64,000 bases of DNA from Athripsodes cinereus (taxonomy: Eukaryota; Arthropoda; Insecta; Trichoptera; Leptoceridae), in contig OX388322.1 of NCBI GenBank assembly GCA_947579605.1, positions 3,472,001-3,536,000 on the forward strand. Reading direction: 5' to 3'. Positions 50,100 through 63,366 of this stretch are shown in pieces. Within the stretch, counting starts at the first letter, position 1. The number at the start of each line of letters is the position of its first letter. Position numbers and translations under genes: made by a program. The notes under the pieces are model-generated. The model ran no database searches. It was not told the DNA's origin and saw nothing but the letters and a program-made list of their open reading frames with translations.

Positions 50100-52055
50100 C
50101 ATAATGTAGAAATTAGAATCGGATAAATGGAAGTCACCAGACTTCTACACTCTCCAATTGGTCGGTGGGTCCTTCAATGTACGTTAGGAATGGTAGTTAC
50201 CTATATGGTTACATTAATTTGTGCAAACTTGCTAAATACACGCGCCGTACACGTTACTGCCTGCCTACGCCATATTATTATCTACAACATGATTGTGTAT
50301 TTAACGTTCAAAATTTTCATGATTCATGCAGCGATAAGATAGTAACCCCAGACAGTATGAAAATTACGATATTAAACTGAAATAACACGATGCACTAATG
50401 ACTAAACATTATCATCAAAACTATAAAATGCTACTTCTTACGAATATACGTACATACACCACCACTGCCTCAATGATATCGCGGTGAGGAATAAAATAAT
50501 ATAGTGAGTGACATGGTTACAAGCCAGCCCACTTCAACTAGTGTTGAGTATGTTCGTCATATTATTTACTATGAACATAATATAATTATTATTAATAACA
50601 ATGATTGCATTGAATGCACTACAGTCGCTATCTAGTTCCGGAATATGACCGTACTCTCACCTTTTTAAAATTTATACAATTATTGTCTGTAAAAGGCATG
50701 CGACCATAAAATATTCAACATCTGATAAAATGTATTAACTAATCAGATTCGATGGTCTGTTTCACGACTCTTTATAACACGAATGAAAGGCTTGCTTACT
50801 GAACATTCTTACATAAAATGGGCCTACTTGTTACATAGTGAATGGTAAAATGATATAGACATTAGACAGATGAATGATGTAAAAAATGATGTAGGATTGC
50901 CTACTAACGTGAACAAATTTGAAATATACACAAGTACATAATTATGTATATCCAAACCAGAAAGATTTTCCAACATGAACTTGGTCTAATCTTACATTTT
51001 ACAAAATTGGTAATTTGCCGAATTACAACCATCGGCAGATATAATGATATACGGAGCACAATAAAAAAAAAACTCAAAAGAAACTTCCGCTGATGATCAA
51101 TAAAATAAATACAACAAATCACATGCCGTAATTATCCTCAACCTATATATTGTACAGACTAAAACTCATAAGAAAAATTGGAAATGCGACTTAACACATT
51201 GGTGTTGCAAGGCTTGAAGGACATTGACTTTATTTTATTTAGGGATATATTTATGGCTTTGTCAGATATATAGGCTCTGCAATACAAATGTAAGTAGGAA
51301 AGAGACTCTTAGCATTTTAATGTTATGCAGTTAAAATTAGTACTGTTACTTGTGCACACTATATAGGTCAATAATAATTATATATAAGAGATAAAAAATA
51401 CAGATAACCAAAGGATTTTTCTCTAGACTTTCACAGGTTACACTTGCAAGTGTTATTGAGTTAAATATTTTTTTTAGTAAAAAGAATCATGCAAAAAAAA
51501 TGTTTGAGACAGAAAAATAAAATTGGTTAGTAAATTAAAGTTTGTACGTCCAGTACGCAAGACCCACCCCCGAGATGCGGTGAAGATGTACATACATTGG
51601 TGTATACCAGAGCGGGCCGAATAATGGATGTTGTCATTCATCTACCTGAGCTGTGAGGCCGGGCCCCCGGGCATTGTGTGACGCCCTGAGGCGCCCTGTG
51701 GCCCAGCCAGGACAAGCAGACAATACATTACAACAACATACACATACTAATTATTATTTAGTATTATTAAGCCACGCTACTGTGCACATATATACATACA
51801 TTTACAGGCTAAACATAATGCAATAATGATTACAATAAATAAATGATAATTTGCCTTATAAAACCAACATTTATATCTACATACACAAAAAAGCATAAAC
51901 AAGCAATATAACATATTACATAATTATTATACATGACAAAAACTCTTAACAAAACTACCAATGATTAACTACCTATAATTGTGTAAATACCAACATTTTT
52001 ATAAAATAAATAAAATTCAATTACTCCTAGATTCGTCTTGATGGGTTTCGACAGT
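50100..52055. other. Non-coding DNA with a GC-rich island
   Basis: No gene is recognised. 51545-51725 is strikingly GC-rich against AT-rich flanks (gaggccgggcccccgggcat, gccctgaggcgccctgtggc). On the minus strand it offers an acceptor-like ctgggccacag and a donor-like ctcag|gtagat 50 bp apart, but no protein match is known to me. Confidence 0.35.
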
Positions 52056-52056
52056 A

Positions 52057-52200
52057 AATTTTAAACATTCATTCATTCATTCATTCATCGCCCTCAACGC
52101 TCCTCTCGGGAGTACAGGGCAGAAACCAGCCTCCTCCATTCAGAGCGACTCTGCGCCAATTGCGTCACCTCTTTCCACGACATTCATTGCGCTCTGATGT
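52057..52200 (-). repeat. Non-LTR 3' end with (TGAA)n tail
   Basis: On the minus strand the sequence ends gaggctggtttctgccctgt, actcccgagaggagcgttga, gggcga and then repeated atga units (attcattcattc on plus, 52066-52088). A plus-strand copy is at 53468-53541. It is the tail region of a LINE or its SINE; the coding part is absent. Confidence 0.65.
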
Positions 52201-52234
52201 CGTTGTCATAGAAAATTTTAAACAACTGATACGT

Positions 52235-52325
52235 AAAAACAACACGGAGAGGACAGCTCGAATGCGGCTGGTCTGCTGGCTAGCCCACTTGTGAGGAATG
52301 CCGTGACGGGATAGTAGTGGTAGAA
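52235..52325 (+). repeat. Repeat family A, 3' part
   Basis: acacggagaggacagctcga, tctgctggctagcccacttg, tgaggaatgccgtgacggga and tagtagtgg match the family 3' third. Confidence 0.7.
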
Positions 52326-52464
52326 ATAATATCATCAAAAAGTTATTAAACTGAAACTTAAGGAAACTTTTCCGAAAATCATTTGACATCTTATTGTTAT
52401 ATTTATTATCTTCAATTTCGCAGTGATGACGGACCTATCTTGAATGACTTATATTATATTGGAA

Positions 52465-52552
52465 CGGAGAAGACCATCTGTATGTTTATAGCATACAGTT
52501 CGTCCGTTGGCTACCCCACTTGTAAGAAATGCCGCGATGGTATAGATAGATA
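52465..52552 (+). repeat. Repeat family A, 3' part
   Basis: ggaacggagaagaccatctg, tatgtttatagcatacagtt, cgttggctaccccacttgta and gaaatgccgcgatggtatag match the family 3' third. Confidence 0.7.
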
Positions 52553-53467
52553 AACCAATGCACACTATCGACCTGAATAATTAGTCCATAATTAAATTCC
52601 ACATATCATATGGGATTCAATTCCTGGAAATCGAGTCTCGTAACGTAAATGGTGACATCACTACCGAGCCTCGTATGGAAAATGATGATGTGAAAAAACA
52701 ATAAAACATCACGCAGTATGTTATTTATTATCAGCGTAAAATGTACATTGTATATACGGAGCGAAACTACAATATGTCCAATTTTAAACAAAGTGATTTA
52801 TGAACATAGTGTTGTAGCTCTCGTTATGCTCTACGCACCATAATATTGAAATTTACTACAATACTACTTTGAGGTATCCATGAATAAAAAAATATGACAA
52901 ATTTTGTTGTTAAAACATAACAATACCATTTTAACTTGATATGACTAAGTTAAGAAACAGTGAGACTATTAGTTAGTTAACAATGACCCACAATCGTTCA
53001 TGTCAATATTATTGTTTGTCAACAAACATCATATTATGAAAAACAAACAAAAGAAAAACTTGGAAATGTCATACTGAAATGTAACATTTCGTGACGTGGC
53101 ATAGTTTCGCTCCGACATACAGATACAAATATACACGCCTTCGGGTCAGAATATAAACCTCACCTGTCTAATATGAATACTTAATATTATATTGCGTCCT
53201 GTACCTATATAGGTTATAGCTTCCAACACTTGTTTATACCATTACTAAATAGTTGACAATATAAAATAATAATACTCAGGGGTACAATTGCTATCAAGCG
53301 AATTGTTACACTCAACAAGTCCATCTTAATTCTATATTACCCACAATCAATACCTACCTATATAGTATCACATGTTATAATATGAATATCAGTACCTAAT
53401 AACACATGTTACATGAATTTCATTGAGAAAACCTGTAAGTTCATTTGAACCTGAATAACTCGAGTAA

Positions 53468-53541
53468 CAAACGAGAGGAGGTTGGTTTCTGCCCTGTGCT
53501 CCTGAGAGGATTGTTGATGGGCGAGGTGAATAAATGAATCT
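53468..53541 (+). repeat. Non-LTR 3' end, plus-strand copy
   Basis: gaggaggttggtttctgccc, tgtgctcctgagaggattgt and tgatgggcgaggtgaataaa match the reverse complement of 52057-52160, ending in an aatgaat tail. Confidence 0.65.
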
Positions 53542-53590
53542 ATTTGTTTAAATAGTACTCTTTAATCATTCCACTAATCTATTTTGGGTC

Positions 53591-53639
53591 AATTTCTACT
53601 ATAGGTTATCCAATTTTGAGATAACCTATAGTAGAAATT
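53591..53639. repeat. Perfect 19-bp inverted repeat at the R1-like 5' junction
   Basis: aatttctactataggttat (53591-53609) and its exact complement (53621-53639) are separated by ccaattttgag. The right arm abuts or overlaps the first bases of the retrotransposon. Confidence 0.9.
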
Positions 53640-53642
53640 TAC

Positions 53643-54165
53643 CTCATCTCAGTATACTTTAAGTACTCAGATCCTGTAGGCGATCACCTACAGGGTCTGT
53701 CTGAAACTCTTGAGGTTCTACGTGGAAGATCAGTTATTGTGGCTGGCGATTTTAATGCTCGCTCTCCCCTATGGCATGACAGACCTTTTACTGATAGAAC
53801 TGGGAGTGGTAGTTTTGTAGAAGATTTCATTTCATCATCGAATCTAAACATTCTGAATAGTGCTGGGCAACCTGCCACATTTTCTGGACCTATGGGGGAG
53901 AGTTGCATTGATTTGACGCTTTGTACAAGTGACTTGCTTTATTCTGTCTCCGAGTGGAGGGTACGTAATGGTGCGATCTCCTGTGACCATCGTTTGATCA
54001 CCTGGAATTGCGGTGGAAAGCCGGAGGTCGATCCTTATGGATTGTGGAGCTTCAAGGGTAGAAATGTAGATTGGAATTATTTTTCCATTGTTTTGAAAGA
54101 TGAGATGAAAGAATTTAATGATTAGTTGATTCAAGGTGCCGAAATAGCTGGGGAAAAGTTTCAAT
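53643..54165 (+). pseudogene. R1-like ORF2, C-terminal endonuclease part
   Basis: The frame encodes SVYFKYSDP, the catalytic AGDFNARSPLWHD motif, SGSFVEDFISSSNLNILNS, PATFSGPMGESCIDLTL and SCDHRLITWN (the SDH-type motif), as in apurinic-like endonucleases of R1-clade LINEs. It is broken by an in-frame TAG at 54123-54125 (EFND|stop) and a frame change near 54160 before the RT frame. The conserved text continues on both sides, so the lesions are recent. Confidence 0.88.
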
Positions 54166-56499
54166 AGCGCTGTTGTCGAAACAGCGTCGAGAACGTTAGG
54201 AAGGTGTAGACCTGGGGGAAGGCATTCCACCAACTGGTGGACCCCTGAACTCGCGGGACTCAGAAGGGTTTTTAAAGCTGCAGAGCGAGCCTATGGACCA
54301 GTTCGAGGGGGCAAGATAATGCGAGACTCTCCTCTTGCTAATTCTCTCTTCGAGAGGTTACAAAGAGCGAGGGGTTCCTACCATTCGGCTCTGAGGAAAG
54401 CTAAGTCCTCCGCCTGGAAGGAATGGATAACTGAAATTGGTAACACAGATCCGTGGTCTGTAACACGTACTGTTTTGAAAACTAAAAAGTCTGCTGATCA
54501 CTACCTTACTAGCATCGTTGCTGGTGGTAGTGAAACTGTGTCACTGGATGACACACTCCGAACCTTGCTTGATGGCTTAGTTCCCCTTGACTCTCAGTCA
54601 GGAGATACCTTATATCATTCCCAATTGAGAATTTCATCTCGTTGCCCCCCGCATGAGTCTGTAGGTGACTCGTTCGCCGTGACTTATGCGGAACTGAAGA
54701 AAATTATCGATGGATTAGGACCTAGAAAGGCTCCTGGCTTCGATAGAATAAATGGAGCGATAGTAAAAAAGGTATGGGAATTTTGTCCAGTAGAAACTCT
54801 CAGATTGATGCAAGTGTGTGTACGTGAAGGGATTTTTCCCTCAGTATGGAAGAAAGGCCTCCTTAGAGTTATTCCGAAAGGCAACGAAAGGCCACTGTCA
54901 GACCTGAAGGCATACAGACCCATTACTTTGTTGCCCTCATTCGGAAAAGTTTTGGAAATTTTAGTAAGAAATCGTTTGGATTGGGCCTTAGTGCCTGGAG
55001 ATCCCAAACAATTTGGTTTTAGCCGCGGATTATCTACTGAGGATGCCATTAATGCTTGTATCGAATGGAAAGATGACTGTCAGGAGAAATATGCCATTGG
55101 AGTCTTTTTAGACATAGCTGGGGCTTTTGATAACGCATGGTGGCCACTTATCTTAACTAAACTAAAGTCACGGGGCTGTCCCCGAACATTATTTAACATC
55201 ATCAGCAGCTATTTTGGTAATCGTTCAGTGATGATTACTCATGCGGGACTTATTATTGAAAAAGAAGTTAGTATGGGGTGCCCGCAAGGTTCAGTTTTGG
55301 GACCATTTCTCTGGAATGTTTTATTTAACGATCTTTTGGCACTGACACTACCGTCTGGCTGCACGATTATTGCATACGCGGACGATGCTCTTCTACTTCT
55401 CTCGGGGGAGACCAGGAGAGATATTGAAAATAAATTTTCGATCGCGATTGAGGGTATCCTTGCCTGGGGAAGGGAAAGTCGACTGTGTTTCTCACCGGGT
55501 AAAACTTTCGCCATGTGGATGAAGGGGACACTGAGTCGGAGGAGGAATCCGGTGCTAAGAATGGATGGTCTACCTGTTAAGGTGGTCGATGAAGTTCGGT
55601 ATCTGGGTGTCACTCTGAATAGGGGATTTTCGTTTATCCCACATGCGAAGGCTATTGCCACAAAAGCAAGCGTGCTTTTCTTCACGTTGCGAAAACTCAC
55701 TCGAGGAATGTGGGGACTTAAGAGCCGGGCTGTGAAGACTATATACAGGGGAACGTATGTGCCTCAAATCACATACGCTGCTCGGGTTTGGTCACACAGG
55801 TTGTCTGTGGGTACCGTGTCCCTCGCTGTGCTTAGAGGTCAGAGGCTTCCCCTGCTCGCGGTAACGGGTGCCTACCGAACGGCTGCAAGTGATGGCCTTC
55901 CAGTTATTGCTGGTGTCTTACCGGCAGATCTCGAAATTTTAGATTGTGTAGCTCGACGGGGTGTCAGGGCTGGAAGACGTGTAGAACATCTTGGTATACC
56001 TGTTGAAGCAGGAACCGGGATAAGGGATATATCTAGGGCAATCGGCAGGATTTGTGAGAGAACAATGAGTGTTTGGCAAGACAGATGGACCACTGGAGGA
56101 ACGGGTAGACTTGTCTACAAGTTCTTTCCAGATGTCCGTGAAAGACTGAGAATGAGCTACTTGTCCCTTGACCATTTTTCCGTACAGCTTATCACTGGAC
56201 ATGGGCAGTTAAGAGGTAAACTTTTTGAGCTAGCATTGACCGATAATCCATGGTGCACATGTGGGACAGGAGCTCAATATGCGGAACATATCCTTTGGGA
56301 ATGTCCTTTGATGATGGATGCAAGAGAGGAAATGATTCTGGGTATGACTGTTGACACTCCTCGACCCATCTGGTTTGGGGAAGTGTTTCTAAATGCCACA
56401 AACGCTTCACGCTTTAAGACATTCGTAGATGTGTGGGTCTCAAGATGGGATCTGCTGCGTCAGCCGGGTCCCCCGCCCACTGACGTGGTAGGATCGTAG
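54130..56499 (+). CDS. R1-like ORF2, reverse transcriptase and C-terminal region
   Basis: The frame is open from the stop at 54127-54129 to the TAG ending at 56499 (first ATG 54319, 726 codons). RT blocks in order: YRPITLLPSFGKVLEILV, KQFGFSRGLSTEDAI, GVFLDIAGAFDNAWW (catalytic Asp), MGCPQGSVLGPFLWNVLFND, IIAYADDALLLLSG (YADD) and VRYLGVTLN. The C-terminus carries PWCTCGTGAQYAEHILWECP, a C-x-C-x7-H-x4-C knuckle typical of R1-clade elements. All visible catalytic residues are intact. Confidence 0.92.
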
Positions 56500-58429
56500 A
56501 TGCCAACACTGGCATAGTTGTATTAGAGTAGAGAGAGTCCAAATATTAAAAAAATCTTCACCTAAACGGATAAATAGGAGTCCTTGGACTCCTGAAATAT
56601 CCGAGAAATAAAGATATTTCAACATATCCAATAGTATGCAGTAAGAAAGTATATATTGATGATCATAATTGCATTTTTTATTATTATCTTTCACTGCACA
56701 CTGTTACGAGATATCGTAGCAGATCCAAATATGAGCTGGGAGAAGGGTACAGATTATACTTATATAATGATTTATTCCTCTACATAGCTAAATTTCATGG
56801 CATAATTATGCATTTACACAATTTTGCATTCACTGGGCGAGATGCACTTCCTCACCCCATACTGCCATCTGAGCACTTCTATGATATCTGGTAACGGTAT
56901 ACAGTGAAAGAATAATAATAATACATACAAATATGATCATCAATATATTTTGTCGGTCTTACGAATACAGAAAGCCTCTATAGCTTTTACTGCGATCCCA
57001 TGAAATTAATGAAATTGATCATCTAATTTGATTCATAAAATAATCGATATAAAAACACGGAATTTGCACAATAATGCAAATATCCTCAGGCTCCGAGCTT
57101 CAGCTTTCATTCTCAAATATAAATGCTGACATTCATGTCACAAAATTTAATTCTGACATTACCAATAAATTACTGTATTCTATGAAACACAGAGCTTAAT
57201 CATACATAATTTTATTAAAATGAAATGCATGTTAGTAACAATGCTAAAGCAATTATGCGACAAATGAAAGCGACATGAAAATATAATTATAAAAATAGAA
57301 TTAAATTAGATACATAGTATAAAATTAATAATAATTATATTAGACAGAAAAAAGTCACTAGCAACAATATATGCATAAGAATTTACTATCACCAACTAAC
57401 TACACTACAAAACAAAAGCCAAAGAAATAAATCTACAAAAATCTCATCTGTGAAAGCGTGCCATATATTTCTCCTTCTCTCTGGGATCGCATTAGTCAAA
57501 AGCTGTTATGGTTCCAGTATAAATTAAAAAAGTTTTAATGACACCTATAATAACATTTATTACCATGAAACACCATTCGTTAATTTTTTACAGTATAGAG
57601 AGCACCATTCGTTCATGAAAGATTTATAATAATTGTACTGGGACAGGCTGTAGGCTATCCCGAACCAACTAGTTTCTAGAATCGTAACGGAGATAAAAAA
57701 AAATAGGTAGGTATAACGATTTACTATACTTAAGGTTAACTTCCGGTTACATAAAAATTAGAGTCCCTTTAAAATAAAGCCCGATATGTCAAAAATCTCT
57801 TAAATTAACATGGTTACCACTTAAAAGTTTTTTCCGCGAAAAATTTTAAGAAACTTTTTTTATGAAAACAGCTGTGAGATTCGTTACTAGCACAGTGCCG
57901 TTATAAGGCGATGGTTAAGCAGCAAAATAAAAAAATAAAAACAAAAATCTCTACAGGTAAAATAAATGCTAATTTGTTTACGTATGACAGATAGGATACA
58001 CTGTCACAAGTTAGTGTCAACGCTCTACATCTGTCCCACATATATACGTACCTATTACATAAATAACAATACAATGCACACATTTAGATGTATATAATGT
58101 AATACAGTAGTTCTCTATATTATTAATATTATGTATTTTGATGTCCGATATAATATATCGTCGAATAGTTACGTATAGAAAAGTTTCCGCCTCCTCAAAT
58201 CCACTTGTAGCATTTAACTTATATATTATTAGGTATATTATAACACTATCGTGCGTCCAGTCGAAAGACACTATTCAGTCACACGTTCACTGCCAAAATA
58301 TTGTGCTAAAATAATATCATGTAATATCAACTACCGATCTGCACAATCTCACTCATTTCTTTCAAAGGTATACTATTATAATTATAAGTAAACAATATAG
58401 ACTTATATATGTATGTATGTTAGATCCTT

Positions 58430-58570
58430 TATTCGGCGCCGTTTAATGAAGCATTCACCTCGGGTAAAACAAAATAGTTACAATTCAAAATCAAAATCCC
58501 TTAGCCAGATGATTTAAACTCGGGACCTCTTGATTGGAATGTTCGAGACTCTACAATCAGTATACCTACT
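58430..58570 (-). repeat. tRNA-derived SINE remnant
   Basis: On the plus strand, tttaaactcgggacctcttg ... ttcgagactctacaatcagt: the reverse complement gives a tRNA-head pattern (tgattgtagagtctcgaac ... aagaggtcccgagtttaaa). Degenerate. Confidence 0.55.
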
Positions 58571-59825
58571 ACTATCGAAATAAATCAGGTTAATTGGAAG
58601 ACATTGCAATACATTAGCAATAAAGTCACCCTTTGTACATTGAATTGTTATAAATGTGTTTTGCCATAACTGTGTAATATTATAACCAACGTACATAATA
58701 TATAAGCGAATTAAAATAGCGTGCGACTTATAACTGGATTATGTTGTCAGATAACTATGTACGTAAATACTTTACAACATAGTAGGGCGAGACTATTTCG
58801 TGAATGAATCGAGTAAATAATATATCAAAATATACTGTTTACCAACTCATAACAGGTGGTCGAAAATTGAGGATTGAAAAGCAGTCGTACAAAATAATAT
58901 GTGGAAATTTGAAGTTCGAGAAAAGAAAGACGATCGTGGAATTCCCGAATAAAACGAAGTATTTCACTCTTTTCAGTAATATTGTAAAAAGCAATCATTC
59001 GCAATATCGTACAAGACATTCAACATCTTCAACTGTGTCATCCGTACTTCGTGTCCTTATTTATACGGCACGAGAACAAACTCTCCTCTCGTGGATAAAT
59101 TGACGTGCTGCGCTCGATCGACGAACTATATGAATGCTGAGGAAACGAAAAAAATGTGCAATGAAAGATCAGTCTGGTTTTCGTTCACTCAAAGGGATGT
59201 GGGGCTAGATAGAATCTAGGAAAGAGATATTGAACTTTTTAGGTCGTCTAAGAATGAAATACTTATGTCCAATTTAAAATACAGCAACATATTATTGTAA
59301 AGAGAATAGAAACGAGCGCTAACACAATTAATACATAGTTTGTGTTTTAATAAATTAGATAGTTAGAAAATCACCGCTGCCAATTACATAATTACCTACA
59401 ATCTAAAATATCATCGGACAGTAATAGTTATGTTAGTTGTATAGCAAATATTCAGAAGTAGAGTCAACAAACCGTCTAATGTGACGGAAATACAATCACG
59501 ATATATATGTATGTATATAGGTAGTTCTCTACAATAGATTGACGTGTATACTTTGTGTAATAAACGAATTTTTCCATAGCTTACCCGAGGAAGGAGACGT
59601 TATTAAAAAGGCATTGCGAAAACCTCAAGGCAAAGCATTTAAAATGAGTAACAGTTTGAATGCAGAATTTTATATTTTGAGAGAGGAATTCTATCAATAC
59701 AAAGCTGTGATTCAAATAAAAACTAAAATTTGTTTTTATTTAGTAAATCTAGATTTGTTATTAGCCCAAACACCTTCACAAATTAGCAATATTTCAGTGT
59801 CGTAGTAATGGAATAAGTCAACAAT

Positions 59826-59890
59826 AAAATAAGAACTAAGGATTTCTTGATTAAAAATCCGAGACTCAACCATTATACCGCCTTTACAGT
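59826..59890 (-). repeat. tRNA-like SINE head, degenerate
   Basis: The minus strand reads ggcggtataatggttgagtc then tcggatttttaatcaagaaa, resembling an A-box arm and anticodon region; the B box is eroded. Confidence 0.45.
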
Positions 59891-62337
59891 AAGTACATAA
59901 TTATGTATTAGAAATTACACAGAAGACAACAGTATCTCAGCAGTAATAGATAGACACGAGAGTAGGGAGACTACCCAGAGGGTCAAATTTTGCCACCTTA
60001 GTCAAGCAAATGAGAAAGGACAAGAGTGTGAGACAGAGAGCATATACGTATTTTTTGATGATACTAGGTAATTAGTTAGTTAAAATATTAGAATGTTTTG
60101 TTTGAGAGAATTACCTACGCACGGTATATTTCAGTCAACGCTTCAACAACAAAACAACGAGAAAAACGTTGCAATAACTTACCACAGAGTTTGGCACTTA
60201 CGATTAACTGATTAAATAGTTTTAATTAACTTCCGTTAAAATTGTGCTCAACGTTCGCGTTAATCTCATCATTCATTAACTGTAACGTAAACGTCCATAA
60301 AAATATATCGTTCTACTAACATAAGTAGGTATGTATTTTTCCTAGGATTCGCTCCATTCTCAGTGTTTATTTCTATAAAGCTGATATTTAATATTACAAG
60401 CATTAGCTTTCTGAAAAAGCTTTAAAGCTCCTAAAAATATACATAATATCGAGAGGGACGCAATTATTTTTGTATTGATTTTTTTCTTTATATTGTGTAC
60501 ATTGATTACAAGCAATTTTATAAAGAAATACATACATTTATATTACATGCAAGCACTAATAAGTGAGCGTATTTATTGGAAAGACGCAATCTCTTCCAAC
60601 TAGCCTATTTTTCTAACTGAGTTAAATTTTGATTAACGATGATCATCTCTGCATATACATACCCACACATTACTAAAACACTCAACCACTACCTACTATA
60701 TAATATTACACTTCTAAACAATAATATTATAAATATGTATGTAATATTGCTATGCATGTAATCGTTTTTACCCAATTACTTTCACACATAGCTGCGTGCT
60801 GGAGCAAAACTACACTATGTCACGATACGCAATTTTTCAGTATGGTCATTCAAAATTTTTTCAACAAAATTACAATTTGGCTCTGGCATGTTTATTAACA
60901 AGAAATTACATACTTCCAAAAATGATTGTGGCTGATTGCTATGAGCAATATTTCTCATACATTTTTTTATTCATTGCTATCTATTAATTAATGTACACGA
61001 TATCATGTTAAAATGGCGTCGTTTGGCTTTAGGAGGCTACATAAGTATATTTATAAATGACTGGCCAAAATTTTACATAATGTAGTTTCGCTCCTACATA
61101 CAGACATAATATAACTATTAAAAGCGTTATTAACAAATTATTCGCGATAGAATTAATACATAAGTAATATAATATGTACCAATTATTAATTAAATAAATT
61201 TAAATCAATTATACGGGAAATATTTAATTTATAAGTACAGATAGATGAATTGAATAATATGGACATATGTGCGACAAAAAAGCTAAAGTCAATTTTAATA
61301 TACGAGATAATACAGACACATTATAGCTCTATATTACAATATACACTGCACGCAGCTAGTTCACAGGTTGTTAGTTGTTCGCTATGTACCCCATTTCGTC
61401 TATCTGATTAACTATCCTATCTGACATTTTTGGGTAAATCGAGTTAGGATCACAATGTGTATATATGTTTTGTGGGAGATGTCAAGATAGATAACTGGTT
61501 GGTTGTTAGAAATTGCCAGCAGGTAATAAAGCCGCCATTTGTACCACATAAAAAATGTACAATAAAGATTATTTTATATATTTTTATTTAAGATACCTTC
61601 CCACCAACCAACCAACAATGTTACAATATGAACAATTTATGAAAACAACTTTTTCATCGTGTAAATACACGGTCATCGTTATCGCTATAGCCTCATCAAG
61701 ATTGGCAGCGTGCATCATCGCTGAATATAAATTAATGTAAAATGGCTAACCTAACCCAACGGAAAAACTAAAAAGTATTTGTGTAATAAGATGAAAATGA
61801 TACCAGAATAATCACGAATGCAAAATTCAATAATATTTATTATAATAATATTGACTCGCCGATACAACATCATTATTGTTTATGCCTTTATTATTATATG
61901 CGTCTGATTTGTCGAATAGTTCAACTCGTCCTTGGCAATGAACCCGACATTATTATTATAGCATGTATGTATACAACCAGCCGTGATATCATCGCAAAGT
62001 TTACGACACCACCTGTGCACGCAAATACATACTCGATTATCGAAAATACTATACACAAATATATAATATACTCGTATATATCAAGTACCTATGATAGAAA
62101 CTTCTACGATAGATTCAACGATATTTCCCGCAAGTTTGGTTGTTAGTCCATCTACAAATTATGTATATAAAATGTACGTCTTCTAAATCATTCTTTCTAG
62201 TCGATCCCTCAACTCTGAAGACTAAGAACAAGCCTGTGTGTGGAATAGTTCATTGTCGAATAGATAAAAAAAAAAAACAAGTGTTATACGCGATGCTTGC
62301 CTTTAGTGTACGTATTTCAAAGTATTGACGAGATGAT

Positions 62338-62400
62338 CCGTACGTAGTAAGATGGTAAAAAATCTCGGACATTCAAACGAGAGATCCCGGGTTAGAAAAA
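62338..62400 (+). repeat. tRNA-like SINE head, degenerate
   Basis: taagatggtaaaaaatctcg then gagagatcccgggttagaa has the spacing of A and B boxes, but no folded tRNA can be drawn. Confidence 0.4.
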
Positions 62401-63300
62401 TCTACTTCACCTTGACGAAAAAAACACGTTGCTTCCTGTAAGGATGTTTAACCCTTTAAGATCTAGAGCAGGCTTTTACAACTCGCGGCCCAACAATAGT
62501 AAAGTTATAATAATATTTATATACGGTGACTAAAAATATTAACTGAGAGACTAATTACTTATATCGAATTATTGACAGAAAATACCACGAAAAATACGTC
62601 AATTCAAAATTTACTCTTAAATGTTCCAAATTATCTTCAGTTGTGTGTATTTACACGCTATTTGTAATTATTCTTTTGAGATGAATTGCTTTTATCGAAT
62701 TGTGATCGATTTTTTTGTGGAATTGGTTTACTTTCACAATATTTTTGATTTTACAAGCACGTCATCATACATAAATACAACTCGTTTTAAATAATAATGC
62801 CTGCCAATTTTTTATTTATTTGCTCGCCACAATGTTGTCAATTTATTTGGTTGTAAAAACTAGTAAGTGGTCGCTCATTTTAGTACAATGTCGTCGATCA
62901 GCCGGTAATTCCGTTTTTTTAAACCTCTTAATTTTTTTTGTAACTCGTTAAAATACTACCCTAAATTTAAGAGTATGTACGGGTGTTTAAAAAACGCATC
63001 AGGTGTCATTGAATGTTGCAGACACAGAGACACTAACTACAAAGCGAGTGTATGTATGTCCTTATATGGAATGCAATACAGTATTATTATGTACTGTATT
63101 TTGTTTAGACTGTCTGACTGACAATACTGCAAAGGAACAACACCGTATGACGAATCGCCTCAAGGAAAACGTCTGCTAGATATTATTTTTCCGTTGCATG
63201 CCATACTTATGTATATGAGTAATATTAAATGAAAACTACTGTGCAACGTCCTGATCGCTCGTAAACGAGTCTTTGGCCTTTGAACAAATAGTAGAATACC

Positions 63301-63366
63301 GTACAATGTATACAAGTAATTCGTACAATGTATATAAGTAATTCATACAATGTATGTAAGTAATTC
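63301..63366. repeat. 22-bp minisatellite, 3 copies
   Basis: The unit gtacaatgtatacaagtaat+tc is repeated three times with 1-3 changes; a fourth start (ctactatac) follows. Confidence 0.85.

Larger units (their letters stand above)
53641..56620 (+). mobile_element. R1-clade-like non-LTR retrotransposon, 5'-truncated
   Basis: The insertion opens within the endonuclease domain (YLISVYFKYSDPVGDHL) and runs through EN, RT and C-terminal Cys/His region to a short 3' UTR (56500-56620, with gagaaataaagatatttcaa). Missing are the ORF1/gag and the EN N-terminus. The coding part carries only two evident lesions. No clear target duplication was identified. Confidence 0.88.

Noticed and set aside
51600..51740. 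GC-rich island as an alternative twinstar first exon
   Set aside because: The ATG-to-donor stretch on the minus strand leaves phase 2, while the twinstar exon at 41735 needs phase 0.
54684..56410. Several antisense ORFs within the R1-like element
   Set aside because: Shadows of the RT coding frame.
58804..59103. 99-codon plus-strand ORF
   Set aside because: Overlaps an antisense ORF, basic low-complexity composition, no homology I recognise.
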